The notes beneath the pieces are model-generated. The model searched no databases and had not been told where the DNA came from. It worked only from the letters and a program-made list of their open reading frames with translations. This document shows, piece after piece, positions 11,976 to 22,500 of a stretch of DNA of 64,000 bases. The stretch spans positions 12,396,001 through 12,460,000 of the forward strand of contig CM074863.1 of NCBI GenBank assembly GCA_037501455.1. Reading direction: 5' to 3'. Both the position numbers and the translations under genes were made by a program. The DNA comes from Lantana camara. Lineage: Eukaryota; Streptophyta; Magnoliopsida; Lamiales; Verbenaceae. The first letter of the stretch is position 1, and every line of letters begins with the position of its first letter.

Positions 11976-14084
11976 TCAGTCTGAGGCCTCTGCTGTAGTT
12001 CCAGGAACTCTCTTCAGGAAATCAAGCGTGCCTTGTTTGCATCTTTTCGTTTGCTTTGCAGGAGCTATAATCAGTATTAAAGTTGCAATTGTCAGCACAA
12101 GTGAAACTAAGGAGAAATAACTTCCTTGGTGCATTGGAGAAGGGGGTTAATTGTACCTTCAGTTCTGCTGCGTTTGTTAGACTTCAGAACTGTGGATTTC
12201 CAATCATCATAGTTCTGTTTACCCTTTTGTTTTTGCTTCTTGTAGGCTGAAGACTGCGAGTATACCAGATCAAGTTCAGTTTTAAACGATGACTTGAAAG
12301 CATGTTAACAAACACCAAACAAGAACCATTAGAAATCAAGTGGAGCCAATATTTCTTGGACATATACTTCAATTTCTGTTCATGCTTGCAAAATTTCAAG
12401 TTTTCTTTTTGTTTCCTTCTACAGAAACATTGCCTTGTTCTTTAGATAAATTATGTTAGAAACAATGGCCTTTATTGCATTAATATCTCTAGCAGTAAAT
12501 TTCTATAAACCAAATCAGTTATTAGATTAGCATGTTGATGATTACCTCATCATCATCACCAGAAGAATAGCCACCATCCTCAAGCCTTCTTTTTTCAGGT
12601 AATGCATCTAGAAGCTCTGGCCACACACAAAAAGCACAAAGAACTCAACAATTTGTTTCAAGAAAACATAGCCTCAAGCAAATAAATGATAGGGAATAAG
12701 CTTTACTGGCATAGAAGGTATTCGAGAACATTTGTTACCTCTATTTCCTTTAATATTTTTAGATTCCTTCTTCTCTTTTGCTATCCCAAATACATCAAAG
12801 CAAAGGTCCATCATTGAAGTAGATACCTGAGATTACATAGCAGGATAAGCACTAGTAATCCTTTAAGTATTGCATATCTATTACAAATTACAATGTGATT
12901 CTTACATTAGAAAACTCAGATTCTGATGTCCCTGCAAGTTCAATTAGCTTAAGTTTGTCTACCTTCAGCTGCAAAATTTCATACAACAATCATTAGAATG
13001 GTCAAGACATACTACAACATGAATGTGCAAATGAATTTAATATCCAAGAAAGCTTCTGCACACCTTATGTCTTTTGGCACAAAGATAGAATGCTACAGCA
13101 GTAAACACTGGCCTAGTGAAATCTGTGCTACCCCTACGAGAAGATGGCAACGAAGCAAGAAACCGATCCTTATACCTAAAAAGAGCACTAGCATTTAGAT
13201 TTTTGAATGAAAAAACCATAAAGAAGATAAACATAATTGCCATGTCTAATACAAACCCACACGGAATTCTGAGGAAGCAAATGGATGGTACAAATTTATT
13301 CTCATACAATAAAAATACTGTGAGTATTCAGGCATACATCAAGTACACATAATGGGCTCTAAAGGTTATCCATTCTATTAAAATGGATATGAGAGCATCC
13401 AAAAAATCAAACATGAACTGAATGCTTACAAGGATAATCCCCTGTGTGTAAAAGGGATAAGCCGCACGCATCCAAATTGAATAGCCAATTCTCTTATATC
13501 AAGCTTGTTCCTACACAGAAAATCCAATGTGATCAATGCCTAAAAAAATAACTAATTAATCAACATGAAACAACAAAAAGAGAATGAATACTAACTTGAT
13601 ACCAATCCCATTCTGCATTGAGTTGAGGGATCTGTTATATGCCTTCTCAGACATCCCACTCAACCTCACCGCCGCCTGTCTATCAAATATGACTTCCATC
13701 CTAATGCAACAAAATTAACAATGTCCATCAAAACAAATTCAAACCCAAATCCCTAAATCAATGCCCATAACAACAAACATCTTAGCAATTGATCAAATAC
13801 CTGGAAGCAGCAATCTCCAGACAGATTACAGCCTTACAAATCTCACCCTGCAAACCAGTAGATAGTTAGATACGCCTATAGCTCCTCAATTAACACCCAC
13901 CAAAGTGATAAATCGGCAAGAAATTCAAATGGGTCGATTAGTTATATGAATAAAGAAAACGTACGACGCCGATGACGGATGAATCGAACTGGATGTCGGC
14001 GAGGCGGCGGAGCTCGGCGGCTTTACGGACGAGATGTTTGGAGTCGGAAAGGCCCAGTCTCCTTGCTATCTCCGCCATGTCCAT
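11976..14084 (-). CDS. ORC6: Origin recognition complex subunit 6
   Basis: Smallest ORC subunit, used in origin licensing with ORC1-5 in the nucleus. Ten coding exons (minus strand): 14084-13965, 13847-13801, 13700-13596, 13510-13430, 13175-13064, 12968-12906, 12826-12739, 12616-12546, 12253-12157, 12064-11976. All junctions are GT-AG and phases agree; they give 290 aa, close to Arabidopsis ORC6. The start is MDMAEIARRLGL at 14084; the ATG at 14078 would only remove two residues. Conserved blocks: RKAAELRRLADIQFDSS, GEICKAVICLEIAA, YKDRFLASLPSSRR, DFTRPVFTAVAFYLCAKR, VSTSMMDLCFDVFGIAKEKK, then an acidic and lysine-rich tail ending KQGTLDFLKRVPG. The N-terminal two-thirds is the TFIIB-like cyclin-fold region. 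Two E2F-type sites lie 130-170 bp upstream. Degenerate copies lie at 18966-19325 and 43583-44690. Confidence 0.95.
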
Positions 14085-14216
14085 TTTTCAGTAATCAAAA
14101 TTGGTCCCTTTTCCTTGAATGGGGGCTGCCAACATTGGATTGAAGGATCGATGGTGGTTGACAATTATAATTGATGGAAGATTAATGGCGGGAGCATCCA
14201 TGGGAAATATTTTGAT

Positions 14217-14254
14217 TTTGGCGCTCTCTGCAATCATTTTTGGTTTGGCGCCAA
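14217..14254 (-). promoter_or_regulatory. ORC6: Two E2F-type sites upstream of ORC6
   Basis: TTTGGCGC occurs at 14217-14224 and again at 14244-14251; the second is part of the palindrome TTGGCGCCAA (14245-14254). They fit the plant E2F consensus TTTSSCGC and lie about 130-170 bp upstream of the ORC6 ATG. ORC genes are known E2F targets at G1/S. The degenerate ORC6 upstream copy near 44075 still has TTTTGGCGC and TTTTGCGCCAA. Confidence 0.65.
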
Positions 14255-14339
14255 CAGTCCAGGGTTCATGCCTCATGGTAACCACATTATTCATGTTTAG
14301 TGAACGCAATATTTTTCATGGTAATCATCCTTAAAACAT

Positions 14340-15009
14340 AGAAAAAAACGAATTGAGGTTTAAGAAAAGTATTGTGGTATATGGGACTATATCTATATTT
14401 ACAGTAGTTAAATTAAAGTAATATTTAGGTAAGAAAATGAATTAAAATAATAAAGATGGTGCTATAGTCGATAATTTTTTGTTTATTGTTTTTATTGGAC
14501 ACGTGAAAATTACTCCCAAATCCCAATCCTTTATTTATGTTTAGGGCATCGGATGATATTTACATTTTTGGATGGGACGAGTCCCGTATGATAAAATTAA
14601 GGCCCTTATTGGAGACTCGAAAAAATATGATGGGCCTAATGCCTAAATAAAATATGTATTTATTCAATATATTTCGGTTCGCCATAGAGATAAAAAAAGT
14701 TAACCCTTCTTGAAGATCAAAAATGAAAAGGAATTAACCTTCTTTTTTATAAAAAAATAAAATAAAAAAGAATTATTTTTTTCCAGTGTATCATGGTAAT
14801 GACTCAAAATTTAAGAGAGATTAATTAAAAGATAATCTTTTAATGGAAGTTTAAGAGAGATTAATTAAAAAATAATCTGTTTTCCACAAAAAGAAATTAA
14901 TAAATAATCTTTTTATGAGAGACTGAGTTTATCTCTACGCCTTCGTGTTTCTTAGTTCCAAATAGTTTAAATTCATTTGGAGAGATTAATTAAAAAATGA
15001 TATTTTAGT
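14340..15009. other. Region upstream of ORC6, no gene seen
   Basis: Non-coding. The part 14400-14690 has a diverged copy at about 44290-44690, showing that the ORC6 upstream DNA was duplicated along with the gene. Confidence 0.45.
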
Positions 15010-15018
15010 ATATAAGAA

Positions 15019-15295
15019 CGGGAAATTCCCGAAAACTCCCCAAATGATAAGTCCAATTCCTCTTAACTCCCCATTTTAAAAAATGATGTATAAAAACTCA
15101 AGAATCGCGTATTTAAATCTCCAAATGATGTATTTAAAAATGGGGAGTATCTAAATCCCAAAATCGCGTATCTAAATCCCAGAATCGCGTATCTAAATCC
15201 AAGAATCACGTACCTAAAACCCAAAATGATGTATTTGAAAATGGGGAGTAAAAAGGAACTTCTCAAACTCATGGGGAGTTTTTGAGAAGTGCCTC
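15019..15295. mobile_element. Mutator-like MITE, family 1 copy A
   Basis: About 277 bp flanked by an exact 9-bp target duplication ATATAAGAA (15010-15018 and 15296-15304). Ends form imperfect inverted repeats, with GGGAAATTCCCGAAAACTCC at the left against a right end that reads inwards GGCACTTCTCAAAAACTCCC. The interior has several copies of a roughly 20-bp unit, AATCGCGTATCTAAATCCC. A sister copy is at 25606-25861. Confidence 0.85.
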
Positions 15296-15304
15296 ATATA
15301 AGAA

Positions 15305-15768
15305 TTTATCTATATCATTCATCCTTACTCAACCTTTTGGAGCTCCTCTCTTGAGTAGCTCACTTCTAGGCTTTGTCTATGAGGTAAGTAACTTTTGTTT
15401 GTTTCGAATTTTATTAAAGTCGACCTTTAGATCCACTCTCTTAAACGGATGGAATGATATATTAAACATTTTGAATGTAGTGTTAATCATATAAATTCTC
15501 ACTTTTATTATTATAAAAACTTTCACTTTTAACATAAATAGAAGAAAATTTTTAAATGTAGCGCTCAAAATATAAAATAAAATTTACCATCTTCCATTTT
15601 TCTCACAGAATATGCTTTAAAATGACTTTAACAGAAATAAAAGTTATAAGTCATGACAGAAGTTACAATTGTCCTTGTTACCATTGTCCTCTCACAAGTA
15701 GCCAAAGACGATAATCATGGCTATCACCTTCACTCCAAAACTTAGTGATTCTTTATTGATCTTTAGAC
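15305..15768. other. Intergenic, no gene seen
   Basis: AT-rich DNA between two transposons with no recognisable gene. Confidence 0.4.
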
Positions 15769-16822
15769 GGCACAGGATCCCCTGTTACACGAGCCTGTTA
15801 CATCTCCTGTTTTTTACTTTAGATTTGTGCCATGTGGCAATCAAAACAAAACGCCTACAATATTGGATAAAATTCTGAATTAAATTAACGCCGTTTATTT
15901 TACCGTTTCTCTCTCTACTTCTTACTATTCTTCCTCTTCAAAGCATCGATTAAATTATAGATTTCTCTTCCCCTGTTTCACATAAATATCACGAACACAT
16001 AAATCTATTTTCCCCCATTTCACAAAACTCTCTCACATAAATTATCTTCCCTAACCTCACAAAACTCTCGAACGAAAAGAATTCTTTCTTTAATCTCAAC
16101 TTTTCTTTAATCTAAAAAACACACGAAATTACCAGAATTCTCTACAAACACACATTGTCAAAAACATAATTTACAGAAACTCACAAAATCACCGGAATTA
16201 TCTTTAAACAAACACCGGCAAAAACAGAATTCTTCTTCACTATCAATTGAAAGTCCTCTTCCAATTAAAGATGGATCCTAAATCTTTTAAAACTTGGATA
16301 ACTACAGAGGTAATTAGATAAAAGAAATAAGAAGATTTCTATACGGCTTTAAATAACAACAGAAACACAAAAAACAGACGGACAGGTTAAAACTCAGAGC
16401 ATATAATTTTTAGAAACCTGTTCGCCTTAATCGCATAACCAATAATCGAATTCAACCCTCCAATGCCGGTGTGTGTATTCAGAAAGAATCCTGAAATTAC
16501 GGAAAATATTTCTTCTGTTTGTGAGAATTGTGAGGTTAGGGAAGATGATTTCTTTTTTTTTGAAATTAAGGAAAAATTGGAAACAAGATTTATCGGTTCA
16601 TGAAATTCAGGTGAAAAATGGGAGAAAAACCTGTTCTATTTTTTTAACCGATGCTTTGAAGAGGAAGAATAGTAAGAAGTAGAGAGAGAAACGGTAAAAT
16701 AAGCGGCGTTAATTAAAATTCAGAATTATATTGTAGGCGTTTTGTTTTGATCGCCACATGGCACAAATCTAAAGCAAAAATCAGGAGATGTAACAGGCTC
16801 GTGTAACAGGGGATCCCGTGCC
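15769..16822. mobile_element. Non-autonomous DNA transposon with long terminal inverted repeats
   Basis: A 1.05-kb element whose ends are inverted repeats of about 190 bp (15769-15960 against 16650-16822). Both ends read inwards as GGCAC(A/G)GGATCCCCTGTTA, then CACGAGCCTGTTACATCTCC, with blocks ACGCC...TTTTACCGTTTCTCTC and CTTCAAAGCATCG further in. The interior is T/C-rich with no transposase. I found no convincing target duplication, so the superfamily is open; long TIRs suggest a MULE. Confidence 0.75.
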
Positions 16823-17211
16823 ATGAAATAGCCATTATTCTTGAATCTTATGCAATTGATTTAAAGCAGATCATTAAGATTGTGAGGAATGTCTCTTGTA
16901 ACTTTCCACGACTAATGACACGCTTAAAGGCAATTAAAAGATATTTAAAAATTTTAAGTGCAAATTACATTTTTTGTCCCATATGATTGGGTCATTTGCA
17001 ATTTTGGTCCCATTATTTCAGAAAGTGATAATTTTGGTCCCATTGGATTCAATTTGTGATAATTTTAGTTCCACCGTCAAATTTTCGACGGAAATGGAAT
17101 AAAAAAGTACTCCGATTAATACAAACGGATTTGAGAAGTTGTTGCATCTAGTGGATAATACTCGTTAATAGTTCTCATTTGTATGATGGACTATTCTTAT
17201 ATAATAACTAA
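16823..17211. other. Intergenic with a possible half MITE
   Basis: At 16960-17100 a motif ATTTTGGTCCCAT recurs in tandem-like fashion, a composition common in MITE ends, but no matching opposite end is present. Confidence 0.35.
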
Positions 17212-17603
17212 CTAGTAATTTTGGCACACTCGTTGCGTGTGCAAATTATATATATATTTTTTTATATTTAAACTAATTTTTATTTTAATATATATTTTAT
17301 AAATATTTTTAATATAATTATTGAATTAATACAAAAATAACATAAAAGCATAAAATATCAAACAACACTATCTTTAAAAAAAAATTAAAGGAAAAAAAAT
17401 AATTGAAATAAGGTGAGAGAAAAGAAAAGATAAGAAAATGTGAGAGAAGAAAACGGATAAAAGATAAATAAATAGAAAAGAAGAGAGAAAATCGTAAGAG
17501 AAGAAAACTGAAGGATAAAAGATAAGTAACTAAAAAAAAAAAAAAAAAAAAGAGGACACCAAGAGACCACCTTTGCCTATCGCGCTTAATAATATAGTAT
17601 AGA
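17212..17603 (-). mobile_element. Non-autonomous Helitron-like element, copy 2
   Basis: Minus-strand 5' end TCTATACTATATTATTAAGC at 17603, 3' end CTAG at 17215-17212 preceded by a hairpin (TTTGCACAC...GTGTGCCAAA). Inserted between A and T. Same termini as copy 1 but a largely different, A-rich interior of 392 bp. Confidence 0.7.
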
Positions 17604-17948
17604 TTGTTAACTATGCTATGGAGAAGTTGGAAAGATTTGGATTTGGCATCTAAAACATTGAAAAAAAAAAAAGAGTTATTTGGACACTTGCATAAAGTAG
17701 CGAGGAAGCATTTGAAGTTAAAGAAAACAGACGTTTAGGAATTACTTCAAATAAATAAAATTGTCTTGAAAAATAAATTCGGCGTAATGCACCACAACCG
17801 AAGCGACATAGACAGGGTCCTCCCATCTTCAATAAAAGAGTTTTTCAACTTTAAATTTAGATTGAGGATGAACTTGTTGGAAAAGATTCAGTAAATATAT
17901 GAAATATCTGCTTGTCGAAAACTAGAGGTGAAAAACTCCTTTACTCCA

Positions 17949-18900
17949 TGTAGACGGATAAATAAACTTTAGATTATTAATTTAATTTGCTATTTAATAT
18001 TTTGAAATTATCCTAAGTTTAATTTCAAAGTTAAATAGTTAAAATTAAATTGATATTATAATGTTTATTTTATCAACAAATCAAGTGATGACACATGTCA
18101 AAGTGACATGTTTTGACCAATCAAATCAAGTCTTGCAGTCAAAGAAAGCCAAGACAAATCACGACATGTGGCGTATTGCATCACACCGACCAATCAAATT
18201 CAAGTCTTATTTGATATTATCTCTTTAAAAAATAAAAATATAAAGAGATAATTATTAAATAAACTTTGACTTGAGCAACAAGTCTTAAATTTTATGCCTA
18301 TATAAAGAGGTCATGGGTTGTTCATTCAACACACAACGCGAATTCAAGAAAGGCTAAAAACCTCTCTACAAATTCAAGAAAGGCTAAAAACCTTTCTACA
18401 AGTTCAAGAGGCTAAAAACCTCTCTACAAGTGCAAGAGGCTAAAAACCTCTCTACGAATTCAAGAAAGGCTAAAAACCTTTCTACAAGTTCAAGAAGAAG
18501 GCTAAAAACCTTTCTTCCCCGAAGTTACCAAATCAAGGCGTTTGATCCGCTATCAAGGCGTTATACCGGCGAATCGGCGTTATATTCAAGTTAAATCCAC
18601 GGAGTTACCAACGAGTTCGAAGGCGTTCTTGACGGAATTCTCCAAAATCCGGCGTTTGATTCGTAAACAAGTCGAAGGACCTACGAATTAACGTTATTTC
18701 AAGTCTAATTCAAAGTTGAAGAAGATCAAACCATCAAATCCATCAAGGAGCATTTGAAGATTCAACAACTTTAAATTCAAAGGAAGAATCAGAGGATCAA
18801 GTGAAGATCGAAGACCTACTTTTACTTTAATTTTCAAATATTTGTATTATCTATTCGGTATTGACTAAAAATCAATAAACGCGAATTTTTAGTGCAAACA
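17949..18900 (+). mobile_element. Solo LTR, 952 bp
   Basis: Starts TGTAGACGG and ends GTGCAAACA (TG...CA), with a 5-bp target duplication CTCCA at 17944-17948 and 18901-18905. A TATA-like TATAAAG at 18301 and an AATAAAC near 18874 fit a promoter and poly(A) signal in the LTR. It contains a tandem array at 18341-18515. No internal retroviral genes, so it is a solo LTR; class unknown. Confidence 0.82.
18341..18515 (+). repeat. Tandem array of about six 25-30 bp units
   Basis: Units read AATTCAAGAAAGGCTAAAAA then CCTCTCTACA, with small length changes. They lie just downstream of the TATA-like box of the solo LTR, so they would be in the R/U5 part of its transcript. Each unit has self-complementary AAAGG/CCTTT pieces. 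Confidence 0.85.
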
Positions 18901-18965
18901 CTCCATACATCAACTAAAGCTTTTCCAACAAGTACATCCTCAATATAAATTTGAAGTTGAAAAAC

Positions 18966-19325
18966 TCTAGCGGTAATTAAATTTCTATAAATCAAATCAG
19001 TTATAAGATGTTTACCTCATCATTATCACCAGAAGATTAGCCACCATCCTCAAGCCTTCTTTTTCCAGGTAATGCATCCAGAAGCTCTGCCCACACACAA
19101 AAAATAGAAAGAACTCATCAATTCGTTTCAAGAAAACAGAGCCTCAAGCAAATAAATGACAGGGAATTGAATAAGTTTTACTGGCATAGAAGGTATTCAA
19201 GAACATTTGTTACCTCTATTTCCTTTAATATTTTTAGATTCCTTCTTCTCCTTTGCTTATTCAAAAGACATCAAAGCAAAGGTCCAGCATTGAAGTTGAA
19301 ACTTGAGATAACATGGATGAAACTC
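18966..19325 (-). pseudogene. ORC6 fragment (exons 7 and 8 with introns)
   Basis: Diverged copy of ORC6 12486-12840. The exon 8 remnant reads ELLDALPGKRRLEDGG then a stop (complement of 19037-19039, where ORC6 has Tyr), and exon 7 reads VSTSMLDLCFDVF then a stop. Intron sequence is copied too, so this is a DNA-level duplicate, not a retrocopy. The left edge lies only a few bases from where another ORC6 fragment (43583-43850) stops. Confidence 0.85.
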
Positions 19326-19578
19326 CAATTTGGGATGATTGATTTGCCTGCTAAGGGCTGGACGTCTTATTTCCAACTAAAAAACCACCTTTACGCGTTG
19401 CATATCTACTTACTATAGTTAGATGGGTCACACAAATCTCCAAGAAATGCAGATAACAGTCATTCTGTATTAGCTCTACACACGCACAAAAACAGAAGAA
19501 AATGGTTAGGGTAGGGGTTTTAAATAAGTGATTGTTACATCTTACATTATATTAATATTTATTCATACTAACCATAAG

Positions 19579-22500
19579 GAGCTATATGCACCAAAAACCC
19601 TGTGGTTTTTAAAAATGGCGGAAAAAACCCTATGTTTTGGAAAATCATACGTAAAACCTTATGATTTTAAACTTCGGTTCACCGCCCCCTTAAAGGATTC
19701 TGGCACGTTTTGAGGGTGAAATACCTTAATTGCCCTCTTGATAATTGCATAAGGTTGTAACGTTATTTCACCCAAAGTTAACCTAAGTGAAAATCAAATT
19801 TCACAACCTCTTGGTAAGTGAGCGGGAAACGAAGTAGGAGAGTTGCAGAGATTTGGGGCTTGATCTAGACAAGGATTTCGCACACTAAACAACCTATTGA
19901 AGACGACAAAGTGTTCGCACCATCCAGGTTCGCAGCTTTCCTACTGAGTTATTTCGCGATTTAGGGTTTTGTATCCTCTTTGTTATTCTTGTGCGTGGTT
20001 TTGGTTTCTGGGTGAGACCATAGAATATCTTGTTACATTCTTGGTGTGTTGGGTTTTTTCCGTCGATTTTTGAAAAATCCAGGGCATGGTGTCCGTCTTT
20101 GTAAGTTTATTTTTCTGAAATTCCTCATTTTTTCGAAATGCGTGAATCTATTAGGGGTTTTTGTTATAACTGAGTTTGTTTTGCGTAGATGTAGGCCATG
20201 GGTCTGTGTTGGTCTGCCTAAATCTCTATTCTTGTTTTTTATATTTTTTTTTGCAATTACAGAATGGATGAGGACGATGATGGTCCAATGAAAAAAATGT
20301 ACATGCATGTTGGTGGTGAATGGGCTTTGATTCGCAGTGGTGCACTAGCATATGTGAATGGGAAAAAAGTGTACACAGGGCAGTATGATTTAGATTATTT
20401 TGATTGGAAAGGCATATGGGACATGTACAGGATTGCTGGTGGGAAGGGTACTTGTGTCACCTTCTATTACAAACACCCTTGTCTTCCAATGACCGATGAG
20501 CATGCAGTACGACATATTTGGGGTAATTGGTCCTTTGTAGAGATACAAAACACACACCGTATTGCAAGTGAAGTTATGCTGTACTCTGTGAGAGATGATG
20601 AAAGTATTTATGCTGTATTTGATGTTGATGGCTCTATGTTTCCATTAAGCCAGGAAAGGGATGGTGAAGAGCCTGAAACCATTAAGTATCTAACATTTCC
20701 TGGTTGGCCACCACCCAACAAGAACAGGAACCTGATATAGAACCTGTTGTAACACAAAATGCAGAGATCAATGAGCCTGAATCATCAACTAGAAGAAGAA
20801 GGACTACAGAGGAGGTCATGGGGTTGTTAACACAGTCCCAAGATGAGCCTGATCTGACACATGAGCAGGAACTTGTGCAACCTTCAAACCTGAATGAGGT
20901 ATTATACATGATTATTTGGTTATTTTGTAACTATAGGTGATTAAATAATTGAAGATATATGAATATTGTGATTGTTTGCAGACTTGTAATATGAATGACT
21001 CAGAGGAAGGTGTGCAACCTTCAAATCTGAATAATGAAGTTGTGCAAGAAGCAAATCTGAATGAGGTATTGTATATTATTAGTTGCATATTTTATAGCCT
21101 TATGTGATATAGTAATTGAAGACTTACAAATTTTGTATCCTTATGTGCAGTCTTGTTCCCAAAATGAGAAATGTTTGCAACCTTCAAATCTGAATGATGC
21201 TCATGATCATGTGCAGACTACATTGCTGAATGAGGAAGCTTTGCATACTTCAAACCTGAATAAGGTATTATACAATATTAGCTGGATTTTTTCTTCAACT
21301 TTGTGTGATTAAATAACTGAAGTCTTACAAATATTGTGATTATGTGCAGCCTTCAAGTGTGGATGATGATCACTATGCATTCTTTGATGAGCAATTCAAC
21401 TTAAATCTTGGTGAAGATTTAAGTTTCCAAGAGGATGATGAGCAAGCGCATGAACCTGAAGAAGATGCAGTCCATGAGGAACTTGTAGGTAGGAGGAAGA
21501 AGAAACAATTCAATGCTTTTAAGAACAAGGGAAAGAAGAAACAATCCAATGCTCAAAAGGACAAAGGGAAGGAAAAACAATCAGAATCTTCAAGGAAGAG
21601 GCAAAATGCAACTGCACCTGATCCTGAGGACAGTCCAGTACCCGATGGTTCTGAGAATAGCTCTGATCCATCTGATTCTGAAGATGAGGACTACATTGAA
21701 GAATCAGATTTTTATGATGACATTGAGGACAGCTCAGATGATGATATTTTTGCACCAAGGGACAGGAGTAGGGCTGCAAAAAAGGCCAAATTACAGAAAA
21801 TGAGATAAAGAGCCAAAGAAAAGAAAAAGCATGTGATCAGTGATGAAGAAATGGAAGTAGAACATGAAAACTGGTACAGTGAGCCTGATGATGACAGGAA
21901 CTTTGATGAGCCACCCTTATCAGATGATGAAGGAAAGAAAAGATACCCACACTGGAGAGATGGGGACTATATAAAAAAATTCAAACCTGCAGTGGGGTAT
22001 ACATTTGACAATGTAGAGTCTTATAAGAAAGTGTTGATAGATTGGAGCATCTGGAAAGGCTATGTGTTGGATTTTCAGAAGAGTGAGATGATGAGAGTGA
22101 CTGCAGTGTGTGCCAGTGAGAACTGCAATTGGAGGGTCCATGCTTCCTGTATCCAGCAGAAAGAAGAGTTCCAAATTAAGACATTAAAGGGCAGACACAA
22201 TTGTGCAAGAAGCAGTGACAACTTCAGATGCAGTTCATCTTACATTGGAGAGAAGCTATTACATTACATCAAAGATAACATGGACATAGCTGTTGAACCA
22301 TTTAGAAGAGTTATCAGGGGGAAGCTTGGGGTTGAGGTGACCTACAATGTAGCCTTGCGTGCAAAAAGGTATGCAAGAGACTTAATTGAGGGAGATCATG
22401 GTAAGGAGTTTGAGCTACTATGGGATTATTGTGAAACAGTGAGGGATAAAAATCCTGGTAGCAAGCTTCTGTTGAAGAAAGAAGAAGGAACCAACCCTCC

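Larger units (their letters stand above)
17838..18969. mobile_element. Foldback-type element split by a solo LTR
   Basis: The outer ends, 17838-17886 and 18920-18969, are inverted repeats of about 49 bp that begin AGAGTTTTTCAACTT and end CTTGTTGGAAAAG. Without the LTR at 17949-18900 (and one CTCCA copy) the element would be about 175 bp. No clear target duplication is seen. The right end abuts an ORC6 fragment. Confidence 0.65.

Noticed and set aside
14119..14334. Open frame of 71 codons on the plus strand upstream of ORC6
   Set aside because: It overlaps the ORC6 promoter with its E2F sites, resembles no protein, and is not kept open in the duplicate at 44 kb.
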